Source: JAGPUQ01 sp050250395
GTDB lineage: Bacteria > Pseudomonadota > Gammaproteobacteria > Pseudomonadales > Porticoccaceae
DNA: 31,493 nucleotides
Reading direction: 5' to 3'
Assembly (NCBI GenBank): GCA_050250395.1
Contig: JBFWOQ010000034.1
Coordinates: forward strand, 1-31,493
Position numbers and translations under genes: made by a program. Numbering within the stretch: the first letter of the stretch is position 1; the number at the start of each line of letters is the position of its first letter. Shown here piece by piece: positions 20,233 through 28,683 of this stretch. The notes under the pieces are model-generated. The model made no database searches. It worked only from the letters and a program-made list of their open reading frames with translations, and was not told the origin of the DNA.

Positions 20233-20270
20233 CCGCAACAGGGGTGACAGTTGCCTGTCACCCCTTGCGG
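20233..20270. terminator. Long hairpin between LLM oxidoreductase and SnoaL-like genes
   Basis: A near-perfect inverted repeat is present: a 10-bp inner stem GGGGTGACAG/CTGTCACCCC with loop TTGC, extended by an outer 6-bp stem CCGCAA/TTGCGG after a 2-base bulge. It lies 26 bases past the stop of the minus-strand LLM gene. There is no T-tract on either strand, so it could be a Rho-assisted terminator, an mRNA-stabilising element or a REP-type repeat rather than a classical intrinsic terminator. Confidence 0.6.
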
Positions 20271-20296
20271 ATTTCATCCGTCGGACACCATGGGCG

Positions 20297-21385
20297 TCAG
20301 GCGGCGTTGCCGGTGTACTGCCATTTCTTGAGCGCCGGCAGCGCCTTCTCGGCAAACAGTGTCATGCCGGTCTTCACATAATCGTAGTCCATGCCCGCGT
20401 AGGTGAAGAAGCAGTTCAACTCCAGTGGTCCGACGATGTCTTCGATCCCCTTGAGTTTTTCGAGACACTGATCGGGTGTGCCGTATATCTGCTGTTCCAC
20501 ATACTGCTCGGTCACCCGATCGGCATTTTCGCGCATGGCGACGGCGGAGCGGCCGTAGTGTTCGTAGCCCTTGATGTTGTCGAAGTGCTCGCCCTTCATC
20601 TCGTAGTGCTTCATGGCCGACTCCCAGTAGTCGCCCATGTACTTGTGCGCCATGTCCCGGGCACGACCGGGGTCCTTGTCGCAGATCGTGAAGATGTTGG
20701 CCGAAGTCGGCGGCGCCGGGCGGTTGTGCTGCTGCTCGAACAGTTCCCGGTACAGCTTGATGTCCTTGGCGCGCTGCTTCCAGGGGCCGACCGCGAAGGT
20801 CATCATGGTGCCGCCGAGCCGCGCCGCGTGGGGAACGGTGTCCGGCGACATCGAGACAATATAGGTGCGATCCTTGAACGTCCTGAAGGGCGCCGGGCGA
20901 AGGGCGACGCGGATCTGCTGGAAATACTCGCCGTCGTGCGCATCCATGTAACCGGACTCGAGCGCGTTCAGAATCATCGGCGCCGCCTCGTTGAAGCGGT
21001 CCCGCGAACTGTCCATGGCGACGCCAAAGCCGTCGTATTCGACGCGGCCGAGACCGCGACCGAGACCGACGATCACCCGGCCGTTGGACAGGTTGTCGAG
21101 CATCGCGATGTCGGTGGCGATGCGCAGCGGGTCCTTGTGCCACGGCAGGATGATTGCCGCCGTACCCAGCTTGATTGCCCTGGTTTTGCCCGCCATGTAG
21201 GTGAGGAACTGCAACGGGTTCGGGCACATGGTGTAGTTGGTGAAGTGGTGCTCCACGCCCCAGATCGAGTTGAACCCGAGGGGTTCCGCCAATTCCGCGA
21301 TGGCGATTTCCTTCTGGTAAATCTCCAGATCGCTCAGAGGCTGATTGTGGCTGCTCTGAAAAGCCATGACTACGCCGACATCCAT
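20297..21385 (-). CDS. LLM-class flavin-dependent oxidoreductase
   Basis: This 362-residue luciferase-like monooxygenase family protein starts MDVGVVMAFQ. It continues with AELAEPLGFNSIWGVEHHFTNY, IKLGTAAIILPWHKDPLRIA, LDNLSNGRVIVGLGRGLGRVEYDGFGV and a C-terminal YGTPDQCLEKLKGI, all ordered as in FMN- or F420-dependent members. It is only distantly similar to the LLM protein at 16641-17918. AAAGG stands eight bases before the ATG. It is fifth in the minus-strand cluster, 74 bases after an acyl-CoA dehydrogenase gene, so it probably hydroxylates or oxidises the same acyl or ring substrate. No flavin reductase gene is nearby. Confidence 0.88.
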   Translation of the reverse strand: MDVGVVMAFQSSHNQPLSDLEIYQKEIAIAELAEPLGFNSIWGVEHHFTNYTMCPNPLQFLTYMAGKTRAIKLGTAAIILPWHKDPLRIATDIAMLDNLSNGRVIVGLGRGLGRVEYDGFGVAMDSSRDRFNEAAPMILNALESGYMDAHDGEYFQQIRVALRPAPFRTFKDRTYIVSMSPDTVPHAARLGGTMMTFAVGPWKQRAKDIKLYRELFEQQHNRPAPPTSANIFTICDKDPGRARDMAHKYMGDYWESAMKHYEMKGEHFDNIKGYEHYGRSAVAMRENADRVTEQYVEQQIYGTPDQCLEKLKGIEDIVGPLELNCFFTYAGMDYDYVKTGMTLFAEKALPALKKWQYTGNAA

Positions 21386-21459
21386 AATGCTTACCTTTTG
21401 GTTGATGGGAACCTGGTTAAAGAAAACAATCTGTTGCGGTTAGCTCTGAACACAGCGGG

Positions 21460-22725
21460 TCACGCTACGCCCTTGGGCTTCTGCTGGCTCATGAAGCCGA
21501 ACATGTAGCCGGCGATGCGGCGAATCTGAATTTCGTCCGCGCCCTCGGTGATGCGATAGCGCCGGTGGTGGCGATAGATGTGCTCGAACGGCTTGTGACG
21601 GGAGTAGCCCAGGCCGCCGTGTACCTGCATCGCCCAGTCGGCGGCCTCGCAGCACAGGCGGTTGGCCGTGTAGTTGCACATCGAGACCTTGTCGGACACC
21701 GAGAAGTTGCCGTACTTGTCCATGCTCCAGGCGGTCTTGTGAATCAGCGCGCGCAGCATCTCGGCGCGGGTCTGCAACTCGACGAGCGGGAACTGGATGC
21801 CCTGATTGGACGCCAGCGGCTTGCCGAACGGCTTGCGCTCCTTGGCGTAGGCCACCGCCTGATCGATACAGTACTGCGCCGCGCCCAGGCTGGACGCCGC
21901 CTGGCGGATGCGGTTCTCGTTGAAGAAATGCTGCACCACCTGCAGGCCGCGCCCTTCGCCGCCGAGGATCGCGCTGTGGGGCACGCGGACATTGGTCAAC
22001 GAGACGCGACCGTGATCGGTCGGCATGTTGAAGGTCCACAGCATTTCCTCGATCTTGAGGCCCGGCGCATTCATCGGCACCAGAAACGCGGTGATGCCCT
22101 GACCGTCGCCGGCCTTGCCGCTGGTGCGGGCGTACACGAGATCGTAGGGCGCCCGGTGAATGCCGGTGTTCCAGGTCTTTTCGCCATTGATGATCCAGTC
22201 GTCGCCCACGCGCACCGCGGTGGTTTCCATGTGGGTGGCGTCGGAGCCGTGGTTGGGTTCGGTGATGCCGTAGGCAAAGCTCTTCTTACCCGTCATCAGG
22301 TCGTCGACCCATTCGGCTTTCTGCGCGTCGGTGCCATAGGCCAGCATCAGCAGCAGACCCACGTTATTGCCGACGATGGAGTGCTCGTTCTGCAGATCGT
22401 TGTGCAGCCCCAGGCCCTTGCGCGCCAGATGCTCGCGGATGATGGCCATGCCCAGATTGGTGCCGTCGCGACCGCCGTACTCCCTGCCCACAGGATAGCG
22501 GTAGTGCCCGGCCGCATCGGCGAGACGCTTGGCCTTTTCGAGCAGCGCTTCCCACTCGGCATTGGGCAGGCCACCGCGCTCCCAGTCGGTGCGCGCGTCC
22601 TCGCGGCGGTGGTCGAAGAAGCGGATATTGTCGTCCTGGTTTTCCAGGGGTTTGATCACGCGCTCGATAAAGTCGTCGAGTTCGAGCAGATAGTCGGCAA
22701 GGTCCTGGGGAATGTCGAAGTTCAT
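21460..22725 (-). CDS. Acyl-CoA dehydrogenase (single-subunit type, catalytic Glu present)
   Basis: This 421-residue flavoenzyme introduces an alpha,beta double bond into an acyl-CoA. FAD and substrate motifs include YGITEPNHGSDATHMETTA, WIINGEKTWNTGIH, and QVHGGLGYSRHKPFEHIYRH. The C-terminal RITEGADEIQIRRIAG carries Glu394 at the position of the catalytic base in medium-chain acyl-CoA dehydrogenase. The protein is somewhat longer than usual at the N-terminus (an EREDARTD-like charged region). I chose ATG 22723-22725, with CGAGG eight bases upstream; an in-frame upstream ATG at 22752 lacks such a site. It lies 41 bases after the crotonase gene and 74 before the LLM gene. Electrons would pass to ETF, not encoded here. 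Confidence 0.92.
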   Translation of the reverse strand: MNFDIPQDLADYLLELDDFIERVIKPLENQDDNIRFFDHRREDARTDWERGGLPNAEWEALLEKAKRLADAAGHYRYPVGREYGGRDGTNLGMAIIREHLARKGLGLHNDLQNEHSIVGNNVGLLLMLAYGTDAQKAEWVDDLMTGKKSFAYGITEPNHGSDATHMETTAVRVGDDWIINGEKTWNTGIHRAPYDLVYARTSGKAGDGQGITAFLVPMNAPGLKIEEMLWTFNMPTDHGRVSLTNVRVPHSAILGGEGRGLQVVQHFFNENRIRQAASSLGAAQYCIDQAVAYAKERKPFGKPLASNQGIQFPLVELQTRAEMLRALIHKTAWSMDKYGNFSVSDKVSMCNYTANRLCCEAADWAMQVHGGLGYSRHKPFEHIYRHHRRYRITEGADEIQIRRIAGYMFGFMSQQKPKGVA

Positions 22726-22766
22726 GCGGTGGCCTCGGTGCGAAATGGACAAAGAATCAGGGCGTA

Positions 22767-23522
22767 CTATTTGAACAGATGCATGGCGAGGCCGGTGTCG
22801 CGACCGGCCTCCAGCGCCTGGGCGAACGGCAGATCGGCGGCGCGGCGGATCAACTGCTTGGTCAGGCGCAGGGCATCCTGATTGAAGCCCGCGAGCTGTT
22901 CGGCCAGGGCGCTGGCGGTGGCCAGCAGCTCATCCGCCGGCACGATGCGGTTGATCATGCCGAATGCCAAAGCCTGCCGGGCATCGATGTTGTTGCACAG
23001 GGTCAGCAGTTCGAATGCCGCCTTGCGGCCGATCTGATGCACCAGCGTCGGCGCCACCCCGGCCGCGGCCATGCCCAGCTTGACCTCGGGATAGCCGAAC
23101 ATGGCGTTGTCGGCGGCCACCACCAGATCGCAGCTCACCGCGAGGTTGCAGCCGCCGCCCATGGCATAGCCCTGCACCGCGGCGATGACCGGCGTGTCCA
23201 TGCGCTGGATGGTGCCGTAGAAGCGGATGGTGTCGTCGAGGCGCGCGGCGATCCGATAGGCCGAGGACGCCGCGTTTTCGGCGGCTTCGCCATCCGCGGG
23301 TCCGTCGGTCGGCTTGCCACCGCCCAGGTCCGCGCCGGCACAGAAGGCCCGCCCGGCGCCGGCCAGCACGATCACCGCCACGTTGCGATCCGCTTCGGCG
23401 GCGCGCAGCGCGGCGGCGAGTTGTCCCACCAGTGCGTCGTTCATCGCATTGAGTTTTTCGGGACGGTTCATGGTCAGGTAGCGGATCGCGCCGGCGTCCC
23501 GCGTCAGAATCAGTTCGCTCAT
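22767..23522 (-). CDS. Enoyl-CoA hydratase/isomerase family protein
   Basis: This 251-residue crotonase-fold protein begins ILTRDAGAIRYLTMNRPEKL. The oxyanion-hole segments are AFCAGADL (about 59-66) and AMGGGCNLAVSCDL (120-132). Of the two glutamates used by classical hydratases, the first position is asparagine (Asn126) while the second is kept (Glu146 in GYPEVKLG). Single-glutamate crotonases are often isomerases or ring-chemistry enzymes rather than hydratases, so the reaction is open. AGAGGA precedes the ATG. It stands between the coupled dehydrogenase pair and the third dehydrogenase, consistent with a beta-oxidation-like step. Confidence 0.88.
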   Translation of the reverse strand: MSELILTRDAGAIRYLTMNRPEKLNAMNDALVGQLAAALRAAEADRNVAVIVLAGAGRAFCAGADLGGGKPTDGPADGEAAENAASSAYRIAARLDDTIRFYGTIQRMDTPVIAAVQGYAMGGGCNLAVSCDLVVAADNAMFGYPEVKLGMAAAGVAPTLVHQIGRKAAFELLTLCNNIDARQALAFGMINRIVPADELLATASALAEQLAGFNQDALRLTKQLIRRAADLPFAQALEAGRDTGLAMHLFK

Positions 23523-23591
23523 GGGATTTCCTCTGGATGAAACTCTCGCCGCAGGTCGGGATGCTGACGCGCAGTTGCTTATCGGCTGCTG

Positions 23592-24764
23592 CTAAAAGCT
23601 GTTCAGAGTCGCGAAGCGATCGCGATGGTAGGCGCCGTCGCCCAGTGTGGTTTCCGCGGCGCGGGCGCGCTTCATGAAAAAGCCGATCTCTTCCTCGTCG
23701 GTCATGCCGATGCCGCCGAACATCTGGATGGCTTCGCGGCCGATCAGGTTGGCGGCGTCCGACGTGCGCGCCTTGGCGGCGCTCGCCAGTGCCGACGCAT
23801 CGTCGCGGCCTTCATCCAGCGCGCGCAGCGCCGCCAGCGTCACCGACACCGCCAGTTCGCGTTCGCAGAACATGTCGGCGGCGCGGTGCTTGAGCGCCTG
23901 AAAGGAGCCGATCGGCGCGCCGAACTGACGGCGGATTTTCAGGTAGGCCAGGGTCCGTTCGAAAGCTTCCGAGAGCACGCCAAGCAGCTCCGCGCTCAGT
24001 CCGGCCGCCGCGCCGTCGAACACCGGGTCGAGAATCTCCGCTGCCCGATCGACTTCACCGACCACCTGGTCCGTCGCGACCCTGACATCGGCAAACCGAA
24101 CCTGCGCGGCGTTGCGCACATCGAGCAGCGCCGTGCGCACGCAGTCGACGCCGGGCGTGTGCGGATCGAGCAGAAACAGCGTCAGCCCGTGCCGCTCGCC
24201 CGGCAGCCCGCCAGTGCGCGCGAGCACCAGCAGCCGATCCGCGCCATGACCATCGAGCACGAAGCGCTTCTCGCCGGCCAGTCGGTAACCCTCGGCGACG
24301 GGGGTGGCGCGGGTGGCGACCTGCCAGGGCGCAAAGCGGCCCTGTTCCTGAAACGCGAATGCGAGCACCAATTCGCCGGCACAGATCCCGGGCAGCACCG
24401 CCTGCTTCTGCGCCTCGCTACCGCCCCGCAGGATGGCGTTGCCGGCCAGCAGCACCGTCGATAGAAAGGTTTGCGGCAACAGCCGGCGCCCCAGTTCTTC
24501 GAGCACCACGCCAAGCTCGGCATAGCCAAGGCCCAGGCCGCCGTACGCTTCCGGAAACAGGATGCCGGTCCAGCCGAGCTCCGCCATCTCCCGCCAGTGG
24601 GCGCGGGAATAGCACAGGGGCGGTCCCGCGGCAGCCTCGCCATCGCGGTAGGCACGCAATTGCGCGATATCGAACCGCGCGGTGGCGAACTCGCGCACCG
24701 AGCGCCGCAGCAATTCCTGTTCCTCGGTGAGCACCAGCGCGGACGCACGCATCGCGGTCGTCAT
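23592..24764 (-). CDS. Acyl-CoA dehydrogenase-like subunit lacking the catalytic glutamate
   Basis: This 390-residue protein has the complete acyl-CoA dehydrogenase fold: TEEQELLRRSVREF at the N-terminus, GWTGILFPEAYGGLGLG, RLAGEKRFVLDG, a QFGAPIGSFQALKHRAADM helix and a C-terminal QMFGGIGMTDEEEIG. The usual TEPxxGSD loop is replaced by AFQEQGRFAPW. Neither known site for the catalytic base is acidic: helix G reads DGAAAGLSA (Gly251) and the C-terminal segment reads TTLGDGAYH. Its ATG overlaps the stop of the next dehydrogenase gene by four bases (ATGA). The simplest reading is a non-catalytic partner subunit in a mixed complex with that enzyme, as known for mycobacterial steroid side-chain FadE pairs. 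Confidence 0.85.
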   Translation of the reverse strand: MTTAMRASALVLTEEQELLRRSVREFATARFDIAQLRAYRDGEAAAGPPLCYSRAHWREMAELGWTGILFPEAYGGLGLGYAELGVVLEELGRRLLPQTFLSTVLLAGNAILRGGSEAQKQAVLPGICAGELVLAFAFQEQGRFAPWQVATRATPVAEGYRLAGEKRFVLDGHGADRLLVLARTGGLPGERHGLTLFLLDPHTPGVDCVRTALLDVRNAAQVRFADVRVATDQVVGEVDRAAEILDPVFDGAAAGLSAELLGVLSEAFERTLAYLKIRRQFGAPIGSFQALKHRAADMFCERELAVSVTLAALRALDEGRDDASALASAAKARTSDAANLIGREAIQMFGGIGMTDEEEIGFFMKRARAAETTLGDGAYHRDRFATLNSF

Positions 24765-25957
24765 TCCGGCAGCCCCAGAATGCGCTTGGCGATCACGTTG
24801 CGCTGGATTTCATTGGTACCGCCCTCGATGGCGTTGCCCTTGGCGCGCAGCCACTGGCGCGTGATGCGCAGTGCCGCGTCGCTGAAGCCGGGACCTTCCC
24901 AGCCCAGGCCATCCGCGCCGAGCAAGGTCATCATCAGCTCGTGGCGGCGATTGGTGAGCGCGCTGCCATAGAGTTTCAGCATTGACGCGATGTGATCGCC
25001 GCCGCGACCGGCACTGGCTTCGTCGGCGCTGCGGTTCATGGTCAGCCGCAGCGCGAGGCTGTCCAGCTCGCACTGGGCCACCTGAGCGCGCAGCACCGGA
25101 TCGGCAATGCGCGCGCCCGCGCTGCCGAGCTCCTGTCTGGCCAGCTCCGGAAGCGTCTGGGCGCGCCCGAGATCGCCGCGACCGATCGAGCCCAGCGCCT
25201 GCCGCTCGTACTGCAACAGCTGCTTGGCAATGGTCCAGCCTTCGCCGAGCCGGCCGAGCAGATTCTCCTTCGGCACCCGCACCTGATCGAAAAATGTCTG
25301 ACAGAACGCGGATGGACCGCTGATCAGGCGAATCGGCTGCACCGAAATCCCCGGCGTCTTCATGTCGATCAGCAGAAAGCTGATGCCCTCGTGCTGGGGC
25401 GCCTCGCGATCGGTACGCACCAGGCAGAACATCCAGTCCGCCTTGTCGGCATGGGAAGTCCACAATTTGTGACCATCTACCACGAAGTGATCGCCATCGA
25501 TCAGGGCACGGGTGGTGAGACTCGCGAGATCGGAGCCCGCGCCCGGCTCGCTGTAGCCCTGGCACCACATCACCTCGTCGCGGGCGATGCCCGGGAGATG
25601 CCGCAGCTTCTGTTCCGGCGTGCCGCGCTGCAACAGCACCGGCCCGAGCAGCGACAGCCCCGCACTGATCGGCGGCGGCCGCACGCCGACACGGCGAAGC
25701 TCCTGTGCCAGCACCCGTGCCTGATCCTTGTCCAACCCGGCACCGCCGTATTCCCGCGGCCAGGTGGGGGCCAGCCAGCCACGCTCGGCACGCAGTCGGT
25801 GCCAGCGTTGCTCGGCGCTCCTGATGGTTGCGGGCGCGACCGCTTCCCGTCGCTCGCCGTTCCCGACATCCAGAGGGCGCAGTACCGTGGGATACCACTC
25901 CGCCAACCAGCCGGCGATGTCGGCGCGAAAGTCATCCAGAGAAGTAGTGGTGTTCAT
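24761..25957 (-). CDS. Acyl-CoA dehydrogenase (catalytic partner subunit, Glu on helix G)
   Basis: This 398-residue flavoenzyme contains WLAPTWPREYGGAGLDKDQA, CQGYSEPGAGSDLASLTTRA (FAD/acyl loop), HFVVDGHKLWTSHADKADW, LLQYERQALGS and a C-terminal AIEGGTNEIQRNVIAKRILG. Glu251 in YERQ sits where isovaleryl- and long-chain acyl-CoA dehydrogenases place the catalytic base; the alternative C-terminal base position is glycine (Gly379). It is the first gene of the minus-strand cluster and overlaps the partner subunit by four bases, which favours balanced synthesis of a heteromer. The ATG at 25955-25957 has little ribosome-binding sequence. About 260 bases separate it from the divergent RND transporter gene. 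Confidence 0.9.
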   Translation of the reverse strand: MNTTTSLDDFRADIAGWLAEWYPTVLRPLDVGNGERREAVAPATIRSAEQRWHRLRAERGWLAPTWPREYGGAGLDKDQARVLAQELRRVGVRPPPISAGLSLLGPVLLQRGTPEQKLRHLPGIARDEVMWCQGYSEPGAGSDLASLTTRALIDGDHFVVDGHKLWTSHADKADWMFCLVRTDREAPQHEGISFLLIDMKTPGISVQPIRLISGPSAFCQTFFDQVRVPKENLLGRLGEGWTIAKQLLQYERQALGSIGRGDLGRAQTLPELARQELGSAGARIADPVLRAQVAQCELDSLALRLTMNRSADEASAGRGGDHIASMLKLYGSALTNRRHELMMTLLGADGLGWEGPGFSDAALRITRQWLRAKGNAIEGGTNEIQRNVIAKRILGLPE

Positions 25958-26214
25958 TTCTGGATTCTAGCCCGCACAACGCTACGGAAGAAATCGTGCG
26001 TATCCCAGGTACTGCGCGGTTGTAGCACCGTACGACCATGTCGGGTACGATCCCAGCGCGCCGCGACCGACCGGTCGCCCGTGTCCGAGCCGAGTACCGC
26101 CCATTGCGAATACCTCGCCGCTAGAGCGAGCTTCGTAACAGCTACCCCGGATGCTTTGCTCCGAACCCGCGCTTTTTATCGGTATCACCAAGCTGCGTTG
26201 GAGATCGGCGATCA
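25958..26214. promoter_or_regulatory. Divergent intergenic region between the acyl-CoA cluster and the RND transporter
   Basis: This region of about 257 bases separates two outward-facing transcription units and must hold the promoters of both. It is less GC-rich than the flanking genes, with an A/T patch (GCTTTTTATCGG) near 26171. I see no convincing paired -35/-10 or clear operator palindrome. A minus-strand frame at 25982-26215 looks like chance coding. Confidence 0.4.
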
Positions 26215-28626
26215 ATGCGATTCCGTCTTGCGAAATGGATCATGGATCACCGCGGCGCGGTCGCGATCGGCTTTGTGCTGGTGACACTGGCGTTTTGCGC
26301 CGGCATCCCCAATGTGCAGATCCGCACCATCTTCAAGGATCTGCTGCCCACCGACGATCCCTTTGTTCAGGTCCACTTCGACCACCCCAACTTCGGCAAT
26401 CCGCAGTTGATCTCGGTGATGGTCAAGCGCAAACAGGGCGACATCTACAATGCCGAGACCCTGAACAAGGTCTGGAAACTGACCCGGGATCTGGACCTCA
26501 CGCCCAAGGCCAATCACGACACCCTGATTTCGATCTCCACGGAAAAGCTCCGCTACGCCGAAGCCACATCGGATGGCGTCGAACTCCAGCCGCTGATGGA
26601 CAACGAGGCGCCGAGCACGCCGGAGCAAGTAGCCGAGTTTCGAAACCGCGTGGCCATGTCGCCCAACGCGCGGCTGTTTTACATCTCACCCGACGAAACC
26701 GCGACCCTGATCAACGTCGCCTTTCTGGATTCGATCGACTATGGCGAATCCTTCGCCTTTGTGCAGAACCTGGTCGAAAAGGCGCGGGACGCCGACCACG
26801 ATGTCCATGTCGCCGGCCAGCCGACCCTGACCGGCTGGGTCTACAAGCTCCAGAAGCAGACCTACAGCATTTTCGCGGTCACCGTCATCGCCCTGATGGT
26901 TGCGCTGCTGTTCTACATGCGCAATGTCGCCGGCGTGACGACGCCCATCGTCTGCGCGGCGGTGGCCGGATTGTGGGGCTTTGGCTTCATCGGCTGGCTC
27001 GGCCGACCGATCGAGCCGCTGCTGATGATCGTGCCGCTGCTGCTGGTGGCGCGCTCATTCTCCCACTGCGTGCAGTACACCGAGCGCTATTACGAAATCC
27101 TGATGCAGGTGAAGGATCGGCGCAAAGCCGCCGAAATCACCATGGGAATCATGATGGCGCCCTCCATCCTGGGCATCATGACCGATGTGTTCGGCATCAT
27201 TTTCATCGCCGTGGCGCCGATCACGACCATGGTCAATCATGCCCTGTTCTGCGGTTTCTGGGCGCTGTGGATCATCCCCACCGGGGTGTTTCTGATTTCC
27301 ATTCTGCTGTCGTATCTGCCAGCGCCGAAAAATCTCGAAAAGATCGTCGGCGGCAAGGAAAAGGAATCCGGCATTCATTTGCTGGAAGAGAAACTGCTCT
27401 CGGGCATTGCCGGCATCACGGTGGGCAAGCCGGCGCTGGCGACCCTGGCGGTCACGGTAGTCGTCGGCGCGATTGCCGTCTACACGAACTCGCTGATCAA
27501 GATCGGCAACCCCGTCGAAGGCAGCAACCTGCTGTGGTACGAGTCGGAGTACAACACCGCCGTCCGCGCCATCAACGCGCATTTTCCCGGCATGAATACC
27601 CTGGAGATCGTGCTGGAAGCCAAGGAGCGTGAACGCGATCGGCGCGTCGCCCGCACGCCGGATGTAGTAGCAGTATCGACAAAAATCCAGAGCATCATGG
27701 AAGCCGATGCGGAGGCGCCGCCGCGCGCAACCCTGTCGTTTACCGACTATATGCGCGAAGTGTTTCGCCTCTACTCGGGCGGCAACCCCAAGTGGCTGGA
27801 TCTCGATCCCACCGAGGAAGCCGTAGCCGCCGCCGGGTTTGCCGCCACCTTCGGCTCCGACCCGCTCAACTTCGCCACCATCGCGGATTTCCAGTTCCAG
27901 AATTCCACCGTTTCGGTCTGGTTCAAGGACAACAAGCAGGAGACCGTGGACGCGGCGCTCGCCAGCGCCAGACGCGCGGTCGCCGCCGTCGGTGAAGACC
28001 ATCCCGAATTTCGCGTGCGCCTGGGTACCGGCGTGATCGCGTTGCAACAGGCGATGAACAGCGTCGTCGAACGCTACCACTGGTTTATCCTGGGACTGGT
28101 GAATCTCGCGGTGATGGTGATCGCCGCCTACGCCTACCGCTCCCTCGTCGCCGCGTTCGTTTTGCTGGTGCCGGTCAATCTGTCGAACTTCATGCTGGGC
28201 GCATCCATGCATGCGCTCGGCATCGGCATGGATATCAATGCCACCATCGTCGCGGTGATGGGAGTCGGCGTCGGTATCGACTACGGCATCTATCTGCTGA
28301 GCCGCATCTGCGAGGAATATACCGCGCGCAATCACAATCTGAAGGCCGCGATTCACGCCGCGCTCACCACCACCGGCAAGGCGATCATGTTCACCGCCAG
28401 CATCATGCTGATGGGTATCCTGCCCTGGTACTTCCTTTCCGATCTGAAGTTCATGGCCGATATGGGGATGCTGCTGGTGGCCATCATGTTGATCAACATG
28501 GTGCTGGCGTTGGTGGTACTGCCCCTGGTCGTGTGGTTCGTGAAGCCAAAATTCCTCGCTCGCGACGATCTGATGGTCGGCGAGCAGGTGGACCTGTCGC
28601 AGTTCGCCCTCGGGACCGCGCCCTGA
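26215..28626 (+). CDS. RND superfamily transporter, MMPL / sterol-sensing type
   Basis: This 803-residue inner-membrane protein has the duplicated RND layout: helix 1 at about 14-32, a periplasmic domain to about 215, five or six helices between about 217 and 380, then a second helix (about 405-425), a second periplasmic domain and a final helix bundle (about 620-785). PSILGIMTDVFGIIFIAVAP and the second-half MGVGVGIDYGIYLLSRI are typical of MMPL/HpnN-like lipid exporters. The acidic residues within GVGIDYG may serve proton coupling. No adaptor or outer-membrane partner gene follows. GGAG lies eleven bases before the ATG. Its divergent placement beside the acyl-CoA genes suggests handling of the same hydrophobic compound. 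Confidence 0.88.
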   Translation: MRFRLAKWIMDHRGAVAIGFVLVTLAFCAGIPNVQIRTIFKDLLPTDDPFVQVHFDHPNFGNPQLISVMVKRKQGDIYNAETLNKVWKLTRDLDLTPKANHDTLISISTEKLRYAEATSDGVELQPLMDNEAPSTPEQVAEFRNRVAMSPNARLFYISPDETATLINVAFLDSIDYGESFAFVQNLVEKARDADHDVHVAGQPTLTGWVYKLQKQTYSIFAVTVIALMVALLFYMRNVAGVTTPIVCAAVAGLWGFGFIGWLGRPIEPLLMIVPLLLVARSFSHCVQYTERYYEILMQVKDRRKAAEITMGIMMAPSILGIMTDVFGIIFIAVAPITTMVNHALFCGFWALWIIPTGVFLISILLSYLPAPKNLEKIVGGKEKESGIHLLEEKLLSGIAGITVGKPALATLAVTVVVGAIAVYTNSLIKIGNPVEGSNLLWYESEYNTAVRAINAHFPGMNTLEIVLEAKERERDRRVARTPDVVAVSTKIQSIMEADAEAPPRATLSFTDYMREVFRLYSGGNPKWLDLDPTEEAVAAAGFAATFGSDPLNFATIADFQFQNSTVSVWFKDNKQETVDAALASARRAVAAVGEDHPEFRVRLGTGVIALQQAMNSVVERYHWFILGLVNLAVMVIAAYAYRSLVAAFVLLVPVNLSNFMLGASMHALGIGMDINATIVAVMGVGVGIDYGIYLLSRICEEYTARNHNLKAAIHAALTTTGKAIMFTASIMLMGILPWYFLSDLKFMADMGMLLVAIMLINMVLALVVLPLVVWFVKPKFLARDDLMVGEQVDLSQFALGTAP

Positions 28627-28683
28627 CGGTCGCACCACGGAAAACGACAGCCTGAGAATGTCCGCCGCAACGGAGGTATGTCG

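Noticed and set aside
25982..26215. Minus-strand 77-codon frame between the acyl-CoA dehydrogenase and RND genes
   Set aside because: It fills the divergent promoter region, has no ribosome binding site and an unlikely amino-acid make-up.
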